Assembly: GCA_009840115.1 (NCBI GenBank)
Contig: VXOJ01000033.1
Coordinates: 1 to 51,004, forward strand
Reading direction: 5' to 3'
From: Gemmatimonadales bacterium
Lineage (GTDB): Bacteria > Gemmatimonadota > Gemmatimonadetes > Palauibacterales > Palauibacteraceae
DNA length: 51,004 nt
The stretch's first letter is position 1; each line of letters begins with the position of its first letter. The translations under genes and the position numbers were made by a program. Below, piece after piece: positions 25,701 through 33,038 of the stretch. The notes beneath the pieces are model-generated. The model made no database searches. It was not told the origin of the DNA and saw nothing but the letters and a program-made list of their open reading frames with translations.

Positions 25701-26521
25701 TTCAGGTAGAGCCGGTCGGGTTCCGCGAGTTCGAGCCGGGGGACCATCCCCTCCCGGACCTCGCCGAGCGTGAAGTGCTCCCGCCACTCCGGGAGGATCT
25801 CGAACCCGTCCCCCGTTTGACGGTAGAGGTTGCTCGGCTGAAGGACGTCGGGGGGGAAGAGGTCCTGCACCGTCGCGACCTTGTTGTTCACGACGTACAG
25901 GTCGAGGTCCCCGTCCCCGTCGATGTCGGCGAGCGCCATCGACATGCTCCCGAGCGTCGACGCGAGCCCCGCCTCCTCCGTCCCGTCCGTGAAATGGCCC
26001 GTGCCGTCGTTCAGGTAGAGCGCGTTCGGTCCGCCGAGCGCGTTGACCAGCAGGTCGAGGTCTCCGTCCCCGTCCACATCCGCGAACACGGCGCCCGTCG
26101 AGAAGCGATCCGCCGCCGCGACTCCCGCCTCCTCGGCGATGTCCTCGAAGCGCCAGCCGCCCAGGTTCCGGTAGAGCCGGTTCGGTCCGTCCATCCCCGT
26201 GAAATAGAGGTCGACGCGGCCGTCGCCGTCCACGTCCCCCGCCGCGACGCCGGACCCGTTCAGGTAATGGCTGTTCGCGATGTACTGCTCTTCCGTCACG
26301 ACGTTCTCGAACGAGATTCCGGTCTCCGACGGGTCGAGTCGTTCGAATCCCGGCTCGTCGTCCCCGGACACCCGAAGCTCGGCCCAGCGGTACCCGTCCT
26401 CCTCGACCCAGTCGAGCGCCTCCGGCCCGCATCCGGCGCACAGCGCGGCCAGGAGCGCCGCGCTCAGGCGGGACACAGCGCCGCTCGAACGCAGCGGGGT
26501 TTTTCCGCGGTCTGCCAGCAT
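22784..26521 (-). CDS. Duplicated FG-GAP/ASPIC (CRTAC1-like) lipoprotein
   Basis: 1245 residues. A lipoprotein signal (lipobox LCAGC) precedes two copies of one module: an FG-GAP/VCBS propeller with many calcium-loop motifs of the DxDGDGxxD type (DVDGDGRVDLYF, DVDGDGDLDLLV, DLDGDGDLDIVT), then an ASPIC/UnbV domain. Copy 1 spans about 55-635 (ASPIC near VRLVGRGLNTGGVGAQVRLS); copy 2 about 665-1240 (ASPIC near RVRLSGGPGNPAAIGAAIRL). Typical family members have one module of ~550-600 residues. Function is unproven; calcium-stabilised surface adhesion or scaffolding is inferred. Start: ATG 26521 (GAGGCGC upstream) gives a 31-residue signal; ATG 26593 would need an over-long one. Transcribed divergently from the DinB operon. 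Confidence 0.92.
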   Translation of the reverse strand: MLADRGKTPLRSSGAVSRLSAALLAALCAGCGPEALDWVEEDGYRWAELRVSGDDEPGFERLDPSETGISFENVVTEEQYIANSHYLNGSGVAAGDVDGDGRVDLYFTGMDGPNRLYRNLGGWRFEDIAEEAGVAAADRFSTGAVFADVDGDGDLDLLVNALGGPNALYLNDGTGHFTDGTEEAGLASTLGSMSMALADIDGDGDLDLYVVNNKVATVQDLFPPDVLQPSNLYRQTGDGFEILPEWREHFTLGEVREGMVPRLELAEPDRLYLNDGTGRFTPVPWTEGAFLDEEGRPLATEPLEWGLAARFQDMDGDGDPDLYVCNDFHSPDHIWINDGTGRFRMLDPLAMRNTSFASMGVDFSDVDRDGFTDFFVVEMLSRDQRLRMKQMVGGEPDRPFPGRFGNRPQKPRNTLYLSRGDGTFAEAAQFAGLDASGWSWGSTFVDVDLDGFEDLLVGTGHFYDAMDKDAAQRVGSMDWRQRILGFPPLRLSNVAFRNRGNLTFEEVGEAWGFAGDEDITHGMAAADLDGDGDLDIVTNRLLAPAGLYRNVGRAPRVAVRLVGRGLNTGGVGAQVRLSGSGLPAQTKEIVAGGLYLSGSEALASFAAAGEEMTIEVVWRDGTVSRVEDVRANRIYEIREPAAGGAAVAAPTADPEAPLFDDVSELLGHRHRENAFDDFAQQPLITWRLGQGGPGVAWGDIDGDGDTDALVGGGGGAGLSVFRGDGEGGFVPDRGARGGGAAGPAPSPGDQTGLVVVPGRAGATVVVGTATYDGSDRAASSATVLRASGTALREAQTLPAAESSTGPLAAADVDGDGDVDLFAGGRVVPGQYPAAATSRLFLNEGGRHVLDESNAAVLSGVGLVSGAVFSDVDADGDPDLLLAIEWGPVRLLVNRDGRFEDATAAFGLESRTGWWNGVTTGDLNEDGLPDLIASNRGLNSQFTASPERPATAYHTDLDNDGFRDVIEARYDEFTRSMVPVRGLLTLAGGLPFLRGRIQGFEHYGQLGVNEILEQPADLLPTVEATTLEHTVFINRGGSFEAFDLPREAQLAPAFHAGVADMDGDGHEDVFLSQNLFALRGEADRNDGGRGLWLRGDGTGALTPVPGQRSGIAVYGEQRGAAFADYDGDGRVDVLVSQNAAGTKLYRNTGAKPGLRVRLSGGPGNPAAIGAAIRLEYAGGALGPLREVRAGGGYWSQDDPVQVMGLAAEPTAVRVRWPDGSETVTPLDAPTPPEVTIDATGALAADR

Positions 26522-26658
26522 GCGCCTCGCGGGGGTTCGGGATCGACTCGCTCCGTCGTACACGAGACACAACGAGCGAGCGGGCTGTATCATATCACCT
26601 GCCTATGTCGCGGGAATGCGTACCCACGTTCCCCCGAGCCGGGGGAGGAGGAAGTCAC

Positions 26659-27249
26659 ATGAAGCCGAGGTTCATCGCCGCTCTCGCCGTCGCCGGGGTT
26701 CTGGTCCCCGCAGGTCTGTTCGCCCAGGATGGCGTCGGCCGCGGTGCCGGCGGGGTCGCGGAAGCGTCGCCGGTCCCCGCGGTGACGGATCCGATCACCA
26801 TCCGGGACGAGATTCTCGGCCACTTCCAGCGCTCCAGCCGCAAGATCTCCGAACTCGCGCGCGTGATGCCCGCGGACAAGTTCTCGTGGGCCCCCGGCGA
26901 GGGCGTGATGCAGGTCGGCGAAGTCTACATGCACATCGCCCGCTACAACTTCATGTATCTCGACCAGAACCTGGGGATCGCCCCTCCGAACGGGTTCGAC
27001 TACGCGGACATCGAATCGATCCGCGACAAGGAGAAGGTGCGCGAAATCCACGAGATGTCCGTCCGCCACGTGATGGAGCAGGTCGGTGCGCTCACCGGGG
27101 CGAAGCTCGACGGCGAGACGGAACTGTACGGCCGTAGCGTGCAGGGCTGGGCCGTCCTCCTGCAGCTCGTCTCCCACATGAACGAGCACGTGGGCCAGTC
27201 CGTCTCCTACGCCCGCATGAACGGCATCGTCCCCCCCTGGTCGAACTGA
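26659..27249 (+). CDS. Secreted DinB-family protein
   Basis: 196 residues. Start ATG 26659 follows GGAGGAGGAAG; a signal peptide (MKPRFIAALAVAGVLVPAGL) ends FAQ. The DinB four-helix bundle follows: IRDEILGHFQRSSRKISELA, MPADKFSWAPGEGVMQVGEV, and likely metal His residues in YMHIARYN and HMNEHVGQSVSYAR. Many DinB relatives are thiol-dependent transferases or hydrolases of small molecules with a divalent metal; no substrate is assigned. Export is unusual among DinB proteins, most being cytoplasmic. It heads a four-gene rightward unit (4 bases to the next gene). The 137-base gap to the divergent giant lipoprotein gene contains an AT-rich TGTATCATATCAC patch, which may hold a promoter. Confidence 0.9.
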   Translation: MKPRFIAALAVAGVLVPAGLFAQDGVGRGAGGVAEASPVPAVTDPITIRDEILGHFQRSSRKISELARVMPADKFSWAPGEGVMQVGEVYMHIARYNFMYLDQNLGIAPPNGFDYADIESIRDKEKVREIHEMSVRHVMEQVGALTGAKLDGETELYGRSVQGWAVLLQLVSHMNEHVGQSVSYARMNGIVPPWSN

Positions 27250-27253
27250 CGCG

Positions 27254-27694
27254 ATGTTGAGGCGCGGGGCCGCGATGTCGGCGGTCGCGATCGGGGTGTG
27301 GGCGGTGGCCGGGGGGTGCGGCTTCGCGACGGATCCGGGCGAGCGGCCGCTGGAAGGGACCTGGCTCGGCGCGGTAACTCTGATCGACGGCGGAGGCGTG
27401 TCCTGGCAGCTCTGGCTGCGGGAGGACGGGCAGGGCAACGTCTCGGGCAGGGTCAGCCGAACGGACTTCCGCCTCATCCCCCACCCCGCCGAGCAGGTGT
27501 CCCCCGGCACCGTGAGCGGCGTGCACGAGCCTTCGAGGGTCCTCTTGACGCTCGACTACGGCGAGTCCTCGGAGCGCTACGACGGTCGCATCCGGTCCGA
27601 CGATCGCATCACCGGCCTCATCGAGACCGGCACGACCGTTCTGAACATCGGCACGCTGGAATTCCGCCGGATCGGGCAAGGCGTCGACGGATGA
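27254..27694 (+). CDS. Small lipoprotein of unknown function
   Basis: 146 residues from ATG 27254; ATG 27275 is another possible start. A signal with GGC lipobox (VAIGVWAVAGGC) precedes a compact, all-beta domain: RPLEGTWLGAVTLIDGGGVS, WQLWLREDGQGNVSGRVSRT, VSPGTVSGVHEPSRVLLTLD, DDRITGLIETGTTVLNIGTL. The strand pattern with EGTW at the start resembles lipocalin-like or META-type small lipoproteins, but I recognise no named family. It follows the DinB gene by 4 bases, and its stop overlaps the next start (ATGA), placing it inside a compact operon. Confidence 0.78.
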   Translation: MLRRGAAMSAVAIGVWAVAGGCGFATDPGERPLEGTWLGAVTLIDGGGVSWQLWLREDGQGNVSGRVSRTDFRLIPHPAEQVSPGTVSGVHEPSRVLLTLDYGESSERYDGRIRSDDRITGLIETGTTVLNIGTLEFRRIGQGVDG

Positions 27695-28047
27695 CGGACG
27701 AAGGGCAACGGCCCGACATCATGGAGTTGATCGCCCGTGCCCCGTGGCGCGAGGCTGTGACCTACCGCGAGACGTGGCCCCACGAGTACGTCGTGAGCGG
27801 GAAGGACGGGCAGCAGGAACTCCTCGCCGCCTTCTGCGAACGCATCCGTCGCGGCGAGGGCGTCACCTGCCGATTCTTCCATCAGACGCGCGAGTACCTG
27901 TTCCTCGGCGACTACAAGTACTGGACGATGACGGAGTGCGCGGACATGGAGGTGGAGGGTGGCGACTACGTCCTCAACCGCGCGCTCCTGTACCGGGACC
28001 GCCGCGACTTCGAGATCCGCCGCGGCGACACCGGCAAGCGCGAATAA
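27691..28047 (+). CDS. Uncharacterised soluble protein, 118 aa
   Basis: Starts at ATG 27691, overlapping the lipoprotein stop by 4 bases. An aromatic/charged sequence with no signal peptide and no membrane helix: WREAVTYRETWPHEYVVSGK, LLAAFCERIRRGEGVTCRFF, HQTREYLFLGDYKYWTMTEC, then DYVLNRALLYRDRRDFEIRR. The density of Tyr, Trp and Arg and the regular strand-like pattern suggest a conserved single-domain alpha/beta fold, but I cannot name it. Twenty-one bases separate it from the second DinB gene, so a functional tie to that gene is likely. A cytoplasmic location is inferred from the lack of signals. Confidence 0.78.
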   Translation: MTDEGQRPDIMELIARAPWREAVTYRETWPHEYVVSGKDGQQELLAAFCERIRRGEGVTCRFFHQTREYLFLGDYKYWTMTECADMEVEGGDYVLNRALLYRDRRDFEIRRGDTGKRE

Positions 28048-28068
28048 ACCACCACAACGGAGTCTCCG

Positions 28069-28575
28069 ATGATTGCTCAACAGACCCTCATGCAGTTCGA
28101 CCACATCGTGACGGGCTGCCGCGCCACGCTGGAAGCCGTGCCGGATGACCGCCTCGACTGGCGCCCGCACGAGAAGTCGTGGACGCTCGGCGAGTTGGCG
28201 ACCCACGTCGCGATGCTCCCCAACTGGACGGTGGCGACGCTGACCATGTCCGAGTTCGACGTGGCTCCGGACGGCGACGGACCGCCGCAGAATCCCGAAC
28301 TCAAGTCTTCGGCCGAACTCGTCGCGGCGCTCGACGAGGGCGCGGCCGCGGCGCGGGAGACGATCGCGGCGACCTCGGACGAGGTCTTCGCCGGTACGTG
28401 GACGCTCAAGGTCGCGGGCGAGGATCGCTTCTCGATGCCCAAGGCGGTCGTGATGCGGAGCTTCGTCCTCGACCACCTGATCCACCACCGGGCGCAACTG
28501 GGCGTCTACCTGCGGCTCCTCGACGTGCCGGTGCCCCAGATGTTCGGACCCACGGCGGACTATCCGGATATGTGA
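28069..28575 (+). CDS. DinB-family protein (cytoplasmic)
   Basis: 168 residues. Characteristic DinB features: FDHIVTGCRATLEAVPDDRL, DWRPHEKSWTLGELATHVAM (His in the THVA motif) and the terminal metal-ligand pair in VLDHLIHHRAQLGVYLRLL. The P-x-x-K-x-W-T-L-G-E-L core is very close to widespread DinB proteins. No signal peptide, unlike the DinB protein at the head of the operon. Likely a divalent-metal enzyme of the DinB/YfiT superfamily (thiol-linked transfer or small-molecule detoxification), substrate unknown. Start ATG 28069 is 21 bases after the preceding stop, with a weak ribosome-binding site (GGAG, four bases from the start). Confidence 0.92.
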   Translation: MIAQQTLMQFDHIVTGCRATLEAVPDDRLDWRPHEKSWTLGELATHVAMLPNWTVATLTMSEFDVAPDGDGPPQNPELKSSAELVAALDEGAAAARETIAATSDEVFAGTWTLKVAGEDRFSMPKAVVMRSFVLDHLIHHRAQLGVYLRLLDVPVPQMFGPTADYPDM

Positions 28576-28596
28576 CGGGAAGGGGCGGCGCCGCGG

Positions 28597-28953
28597 TCAG
28601 TCCAGCAGCTTCAGCCAGCTCCGCAGTTCGCTCGCCTTGTCGGCCTGGCGGCTGATCGATTCGCGGTTCACGTCGTTCAACTCGGTGGGACCCCGAGCGG
28701 GAACGGCCCCCGCCTCCTCCGCCGCCGTGTACGCTTCCTCGGCGTTCCTGAGGGCTTCGACGAAGGCACCGGCGGCGCGGTGTACCAGCGCCGCGGCGTC
28801 CGTCTTCGCCTCGCGGGCCGTTTCCAGCCGTTCCTCCGCCCGCTTCACCGCGAGAGTGGCGTTGGCGAGCGCCCGGTACGCCGCGTCGTATGCCTCCTCC
28901 CTCGACATCGCCTTCCTGTAGGCGTCGAGGGCTCTCTTCGCCGGATCCTTCAT
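28597..28953 (-). CDS. Ala/Glu-rich helical protein, 118 aa
   Basis: The product is almost entirely helix-favouring, with heptad-like spacing: ALDAYRKAMSREEAYDAAYR, ALANATLAVKRAEERLETAR, AALVHRAAGAFVEALRNAEE, AYTAAEEAGAVPARGPTELN. It has no signal peptide and ends in a short polar tail (DKASELRSWLKLLD). Coiled-coil or helical-bundle structure is inferred. Its ATG overlaps the amidohydrolase stop by 4 bases, so translation is coupled. AGAGG is upstream of ATG 28953. No family is recognised; a subunit-association role for the amidohydrolase is possible but not supported by sequence. Confidence 0.72.
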   Translation of the reverse strand: MKDPAKRALDAYRKAMSREEAYDAAYRALANATLAVKRAEERLETAREAKTDAAALVHRAAGAFVEALRNAEEAYTAAEEAGAVPARGPTELNDVNRESISRQADKASELRSWLKLLD

Positions 28954-30095
28954 CTCCCGTCCTCTCTCCCCGAAAACCGGCTTCGGTCGATGTCGGGGAT
29001 GATCCTGAGCGCGTTCTCGAAGTAGACCTTCCGCAGGACCTCGTCCGGCAGGTCGAGCCCGTACATGCGCCAGAAGGCGTGGTACCTGCGATAGTAGGGG
29101 AAGTACTCGTCGGCGGTCTCCAGCACCCGAAAGTAGGTGGGATACTCGTCCGGCGCCCAGGAATCCTTCCCCATCAGGATCCGGTCCTGGTATTCGATGA
29201 AAAACTCGCGGGCGAAGCGGGGCTGCCGGCCCGGCTCGTAGATCACGGCGCCGAGTCCGACGTTCATGTTGGGGATCTCGTCCAGAAGCTGCCCGAGGCG
29301 GCCCAGATCGTGGCCGAGCCACGCGAGGTGGGCAGCGATGAACGTCGTCTCCGGGTGCCGGCGGAACATGTTCAACTGCTCGCCCAGCACCACCTCGAAG
29401 GAGGGTGGGCCGCTCTGGCGGCGCCGGGGCCGCACGCGAAGCTCGAGCCAGCGCTCGTTGCGTTCGTCCATCGGCTCCCAGAACGACGCCGGGTCTCCCG
29501 AGTGGATGAGGACGGGGATGCCGAGTTCTCCCGCCTTCGCCCAGATCGGGTCGAGGCGGGGGTCGTCCACCGGGACGCGCCGATCGGCGGCATCGGTGAG
29601 CCACAGCCCGAGGTTCTTGAAGATCTTGAGCCCGCGGGCGCCGGCCTCGACATCGGCCTCCAGCCGGGCCGCGGCGAGCGCGCCGAACTCGGGGTCCCCG
29701 ATGTCGCTGAAGTCGACGTTCGCGAACACGACGAAACGGCCGGGATACGCCGCCTCGAAGGCCTCGATCTGCCGCGCGAGCTGCGGGCCGGTGCCGCCGC
29801 TCAGGTTGACGCCGACGGCGAGGTTGAGCGCGTCCATGTCGCGCACGAGCTGGTCGAGCTGCGCCCGCGGCATCGTCCCGTTGAGGTGCAGGTGAACGTC
29901 CACGAAGGGGAAGGCCGCGCGCGCGACCGGGTTCTCGGGCACGACAAGCGTCGAGCGGGGGTCGTACGCCTCGACCGTCATCGGCGGCGAGGTGTCCGGG
30001 GGCACCGGCGGCGGGCCGCGCCGCTCCTGAGCCGCGGCCGGCGTCACAGTCGCCAGCACGATCGCCATCGTCATCCCCGTCCGCGCGTCCCTCAT
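28950..30095 (-). CDS. Secreted amidohydrolase (amidohydro-2 type)
   Basis: 381 residues with a signal peptide (AIVLATVTPAAAQ). TIM-barrel amidohydrolase landmarks: HLH in FVDVHLHLNGT, GARGLKIFKNLGLWL, His in GIPVLIHSGDPASFW, His in ETTFIAAHLAWLGHD, and a C-terminal metal-Asp motif MGKDSWAPDEYP in the position usually read as GSDxP. This fits the ACMSD/4-hydroxybenzoate-decarboxylase-like amidohydrolase-2 group, which can be decarboxylases or hydrolases; the substrate is open. The position of the GKDS motif is noted as an oddity. Coupled to the helical protein downstream by a 4-base overlap. The upstream creatininase gene ends 45 bases before it and may belong to the same unit. Confidence 0.9.
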   Translation of the reverse strand: MRDARTGMTMAIVLATVTPAAAQERRGPPPVPPDTSPPMTVEAYDPRSTLVVPENPVARAAFPFVDVHLHLNGTMPRAQLDQLVRDMDALNLAVGVNLSGGTGPQLARQIEAFEAAYPGRFVVFANVDFSDIGDPEFGALAAARLEADVEAGARGLKIFKNLGLWLTDAADRRVPVDDPRLDPIWAKAGELGIPVLIHSGDPASFWEPMDERNERWLELRVRPRRRQSGPPSFEVVLGEQLNMFRRHPETTFIAAHLAWLGHDLGRLGQLLDEIPNMNVGLGAVIYEPGRQPRFAREFFIEYQDRILMGKDSWAPDEYPTYFRVLETADEYFPYYRRYHAFWRMYGLDLPDEVLRKVYFENALRIIPDIDRSRFSGREDGR

Positions 30096-30140
30096 CCCAT
30101 CGCCTCCATCTTCAGGTCCGAACCGGGGTCCGCAGCGAAC

Positions 30141-30899
30141 CTACGCCCCAAAGTGCGCGGCCATGCGGTCCGCCAGCGCCGCGATCATCTTCTCGCCGAG
30201 TTCGGCGCTCGCCCCGCGCGCGTCGCCGAGGATGCCGTTCGGCGTCACGCTGGCGAACCCCTCGCTGAGCACGCGCCGGATGAGTTCCGGTTCCTCTTCG
30301 GGCGTCGTCAGTCGTCCGCACTCGGCCAGTGCCTCGCGGACGATCCCGTCGTGCATGGCCATCATGATCGACGTCTCGGCGATGTCCGCGTGGCCGCCCA
30401 CGCGGGCGCCGAGGCCCGCCTCCGCCTCCGCGACCGCGCGCCAGACGCCGATGACCTCGGCCAAGTCCGCATATACGTCCACGGAACAGTCGGGCCCCGC
30501 CGCTTCGTTGAACGCGTCACGCGCCTCGGCGAGCGGGGCGAAGTTCCCTCCGTGGGATGGGACGAAGCAGACGCGCCGGAAGCCGTGGTGCGCGAGGCTG
30601 ACGGCGTAGTCCCGGCACACCGCGAGGAAGGTCTCCTTCTCGAGGGAGACGGTGCCGGGGAACGCCAGGTGGTGCGCGGACCAGCCGACCCGGATCGTGG
30701 GAGCCACGAGCGCCCCGCCGAGCCGCCGGGCGATCTCGACCGCGAGCCGGTCCCCGTGCTCGGCGTCCACGAACAGCGGCAGGTGCGGCCCGTGCTGCTC
30801 CACCGCCCCCGCCGCGACGACGACCGTCGTGATTCCCCCCTCGATCGCCGCCCCGATCTCGGGCGAGGTCATCCGTTCCATCCGTATTTCGGCAGCCAT
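30141..30899 (-). CDS. Creatininase-family amide hydrolase
   Basis: 252 residues. Metal-site motifs of the family are present: E34-Q-H36-G-P-H39 (AVEQHGPHLPLFVDAEHGDR), PSHGGNFAPL in the middle, and GGHADIAETS in the C-terminal half, all typical of creatininase/mycofactocin-type hydrolases with a binuclear zinc or manganese centre. They open cyclic or amide bonds of small molecules. No signal peptide, so cytoplasmic. Start: ATG 30899 (GGAGC upstream, spacing a little long) leaves the canonical N-terminus; the longer frame has no family sequence. It lies between the amidohydrolase gene and the BlaI gene on the same strand. A 113-base gap to the BlaI stop holds no clear feature. Confidence 0.92.
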   Translation of the reverse strand: MAAEIRMERMTSPEIGAAIEGGITTVVVAAGAVEQHGPHLPLFVDAEHGDRLAVEIARRLGGALVAPTIRVGWSAHHLAFPGTVSLEKETFLAVCRDYAVSLAHHGFRRVCFVPSHGGNFAPLAEARDAFNEAAGPDCSVDVYADLAEVIGVWRAVAEAEAGLGARVGGHADIAETSIMMAMHDGIVREALAECGRLTTPEEEPELIRRVLSEGFASVTPNGILGDARGASAELGEKMIAALADRMAAHFGA

Positions 30900-31012
30900 T
30901 CGGGTGACGCTCCGGCTCGCTGGGGCTGGAAGGCGGTGGGGACACTGGTATCCCGCAGCCTGTCGCAAGCCGAAGATCCCCCGACCCGCGCGAGGGCGCT
31001 ACCCTGGGTCGG

Positions 31013-31381
31013 TCATCCTTCCTCCAAAATCTCCCGGAGGCGCTCGATCTCCTCGGGTTCGAGCTTCCGCTCTTCCATCAACTGGGTGATCATCGGGACC
31101 AGGGAACCGCCCGTGATGCGGGCGGCCAGCGCCTCGAGGCGCGCGGACGCGTACGACTCGCGGCTGATGCGGGCGGAGAAGAGCTGGGTGCCGAGGCTGG
31201 CGTCACGGTGGACGAAACCCTTGTCCTCGAGCCGCTGCAGCAGGCGCTGGATCGTGCCGTGCGCCGACCTCGTCGTGTCCGGGTAGAGCAGGTCGCGGAG
31301 TCGGCGCGCCGTGAGGCGCCCCTCCTTCCAGAGTCGCTCCATGACCGCGAGTTCGGCGTTGGCCAGGCGCGGCGTCGTCAT
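31013..31381 (-). CDS. BlaI/MecI-family transcriptional repressor
   Basis: 122 residues with the BlaI winged-helix order: LANAELAVMERLWKEGRLTA, RRLRDLLYPDTTRSAHGTIQ, RLLQRLEDKGFVHRDASLGT, then a dimerisation tail ending EEIERLREILEEG. In known systems BlaI dimers bind dyads in the promoter and are cleaved after an antirepressor signals. Here the gene is immediately downstream of the M56 gene (59 bases) rather than before it. The promoter of the pair carries a matching dyad (33039-33066), supporting autorepression. Start ATG 31381 follows AAAGGG at about seven bases; upstream in-frame residues are non-family. Confidence 0.92.
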   Translation of the reverse strand: MTTPRLANAELAVMERLWKEGRLTARRLRDLLYPDTTRSAHGTIQRLLQRLEDKGFVHRDASLGTQLFSARISRESYASARLEALAARITGGSLVPMITQLMEERKLEPEEIERLREILEEG

Positions 31382-31440
31382 GCGAAACCCTTTCTCGATC
31401 GGTTTTGGAACCGGGGCATCGAACGCGAGCCCCCCCCGCA

Positions 31441-32982
31441 CTATCTCTTGGCGCGAACGAGGAGCTTCCCCTGGCTCGTTTCCGCCGCTTCACAAGTCAT
31501 CTTGAGCCTGACGACTTCGCCCTCGGAAGAACCCACCATCGATCCTTCCGCACGCGTGCATTCGATGTGTGTCTCGCTGAGGAAGCTGTCCAGTTTGATG
31601 GGGCGCACGCGCAGGTGGCGGGCCAGTTCGGCTCTCACCGCCGCCGCCTGCCGCGGCGAGAGCCCGGTTTCCAGCGTCACGGATCGGAGCCCCGCAAGGT
31701 CCAACTCGACGACCCTGGGGTCTCCCGCCCCGGCATCCGGCGTTACGGCCAGGAACAGGTCGGCGGGGGTGCGGTCGGAGAGAGCCGCCTCGCCGGCGTC
31801 CCCAAGGGCCGCGGCGAGGTCTGCCGGGAGGGCGTGCTCCGTTGCGATTGCCTCGATCAGCTTGCGCATCACCTGTGGCCGCAGGTGCAGGGGCGCGTCG
31901 GTGGCCGGATCGTCTCGCCCGTCGTCGAGGTGCAGGACCGCCTCCTTTTCAACCGGGACGAAGGCCGGGTCGACGGAGGTGAGGCTCGACTGGTCGGTGC
32001 AGTAGACGAGGCCGCCCGCGAGCAGGCAGACGGCGCCGCAACGCAGGGCGACGCGGAGCCAGCGCGGGGTGGGGGTCGAAGTTCGGTTCGTCATGATCAC
32101 GCGAAATCTCCTTTCAAGCCGCGACGCTCGGCCGCAGCGATCGATCGTGCTCGCGAAGGTCAGGGGGCCCGGCGCCGGGGTTTTCGAAATGAAGTCGATC
32201 ACCCGGAGCAGCGCCCCCGCGTAAGTGCGGGGTCCGGCCTCGATCGCGGAGACGGCGAGCGCGTCGCAGCACAATTCCTCGGACGCCCGCAGCCGCCGGC
32301 GGGCCCACCAGGCGACGGGGTTCCACCAGAAGGCTGCGCACGCGAGCCATTCGAGCCAGCGCACGACGTGGTCGCGGCGCCGGACATGGGCGAGTTCATG
32401 CGCCAGGATGCAGCGCAGTTCGGACCCGTCCATCTCGGCCAGCAGTTTCGAGGGAAGGAGGACCCGCACCTTCCCGCCGGCCCACCACACCATGGGCGAC
32501 AGCTGCGCGCGCGTCGAATAAACGGCGGGGGCCGCGCCGAGACCGAGCCGGCGGGCGATGTCCCGCGCGAGGAGCTGAACCCTGGGCGGGGCGGGTTCCG
32601 AAGCGCTCAGGAGCGAGCGATGGAAGCGCAGCGTGCGCGCGAGCGTCCAGCCGAGCACGGAAGCGGTGCCCAGGAGCCAGAGCCAGACGAGCCCCTCCCT
32701 GCCGCCGTCCCGCAGCCAGTCAAGCAGGGCGGTTCCCGCCGCTGGCGTCGGCTGCGCCTCGAGAGCACCGATCGCGGCCACGGGACCCGCCGAATTGACC
32801 CCCGCCGACCAGACCGGGATCGAGACGAACGGCGGCACGAGCAGGACGGCGAGCGGCAGCAGCCACAGTCCGTGCGCCAGCGACGGGTTCCGGCGGCGCC
32901 GCCCTGCGACCCACGCTACTCCGGCAAGACCGATCGAGATCGCCAGCTTGCTGGCTCCGATCTGCAGAATCACGTCCGTCAT
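31441..32982 (-). CDS. M56-family (BlaR1-like) membrane metalloprotease
   Basis: 513 residues. N-terminal membrane helices (LAISIGLAGVAWVAGRR and the WLLPLAVLLVPPFV part), a further helix near 95-115, then the protease site HELAH (H195, E196, H199; CILAHELAHVRRRDHVVRW) and a following E in the DAL/ELCCDA region. A last helix (LRCGAVCLLAGGLVY) leads to a ~195-residue domain outside the membrane that is not a penicillin-binding sensor by motif: no SxxK/SxN/KTG sets are visible. The signal sensed is therefore unknown. In the BlaR1 scheme it triggers proteolysis of its repressor. Start ATG 32982 gives the family-like N-terminus; ATG 33015 and GTG 33030 are in frame but further upstream. Confidence 0.9.
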   Translation of the reverse strand: MTDVILQIGASKLAISIGLAGVAWVAGRRRRNPSLAHGLWLLPLAVLLVPPFVSIPVWSAGVNSAGPVAAIGALEAQPTPAAGTALLDWLRDGGREGLVWLWLLGTASVLGWTLARTLRFHRSLLSASEPAPPRVQLLARDIARRLGLGAAPAVYSTRAQLSPMVWWAGGKVRVLLPSKLLAEMDGSELRCILAHELAHVRRRDHVVRWLEWLACAAFWWNPVAWWARRRLRASEELCCDALAVSAIEAGPRTYAGALLRVIDFISKTPAPGPLTFASTIDRCGRASRLERRFRVIMTNRTSTPTPRWLRVALRCGAVCLLAGGLVYCTDQSSLTSVDPAFVPVEKEAVLHLDDGRDDPATDAPLHLRPQVMRKLIEAIATEHALPADLAAALGDAGEAALSDRTPADLFLAVTPDAGAGDPRVVELDLAGLRSVTLETGLSPRQAAAVRAELARHLRVRPIKLDSFLSETHIECTRAEGSMVGSSEGEVVRLKMTCEAAETSQGKLLVRAKR

Positions 32983-33038
32983 TTCGTGTCTGTCCGCCTC
33001 TCGCTCCGCCCTCATCAACGCCGCTGTCACGACGGCGT

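Noticed and set aside
23327..26662. Long open frame on the plus strand opposite the CRTAC1-like gene (over 1100 codons)
   Set aside because: It mirrors a well-supported gene on the other strand, lacks family motifs, and is rich in Arg, Pro, His and Val as expected for the antisense frame of GC-rich coding DNA.
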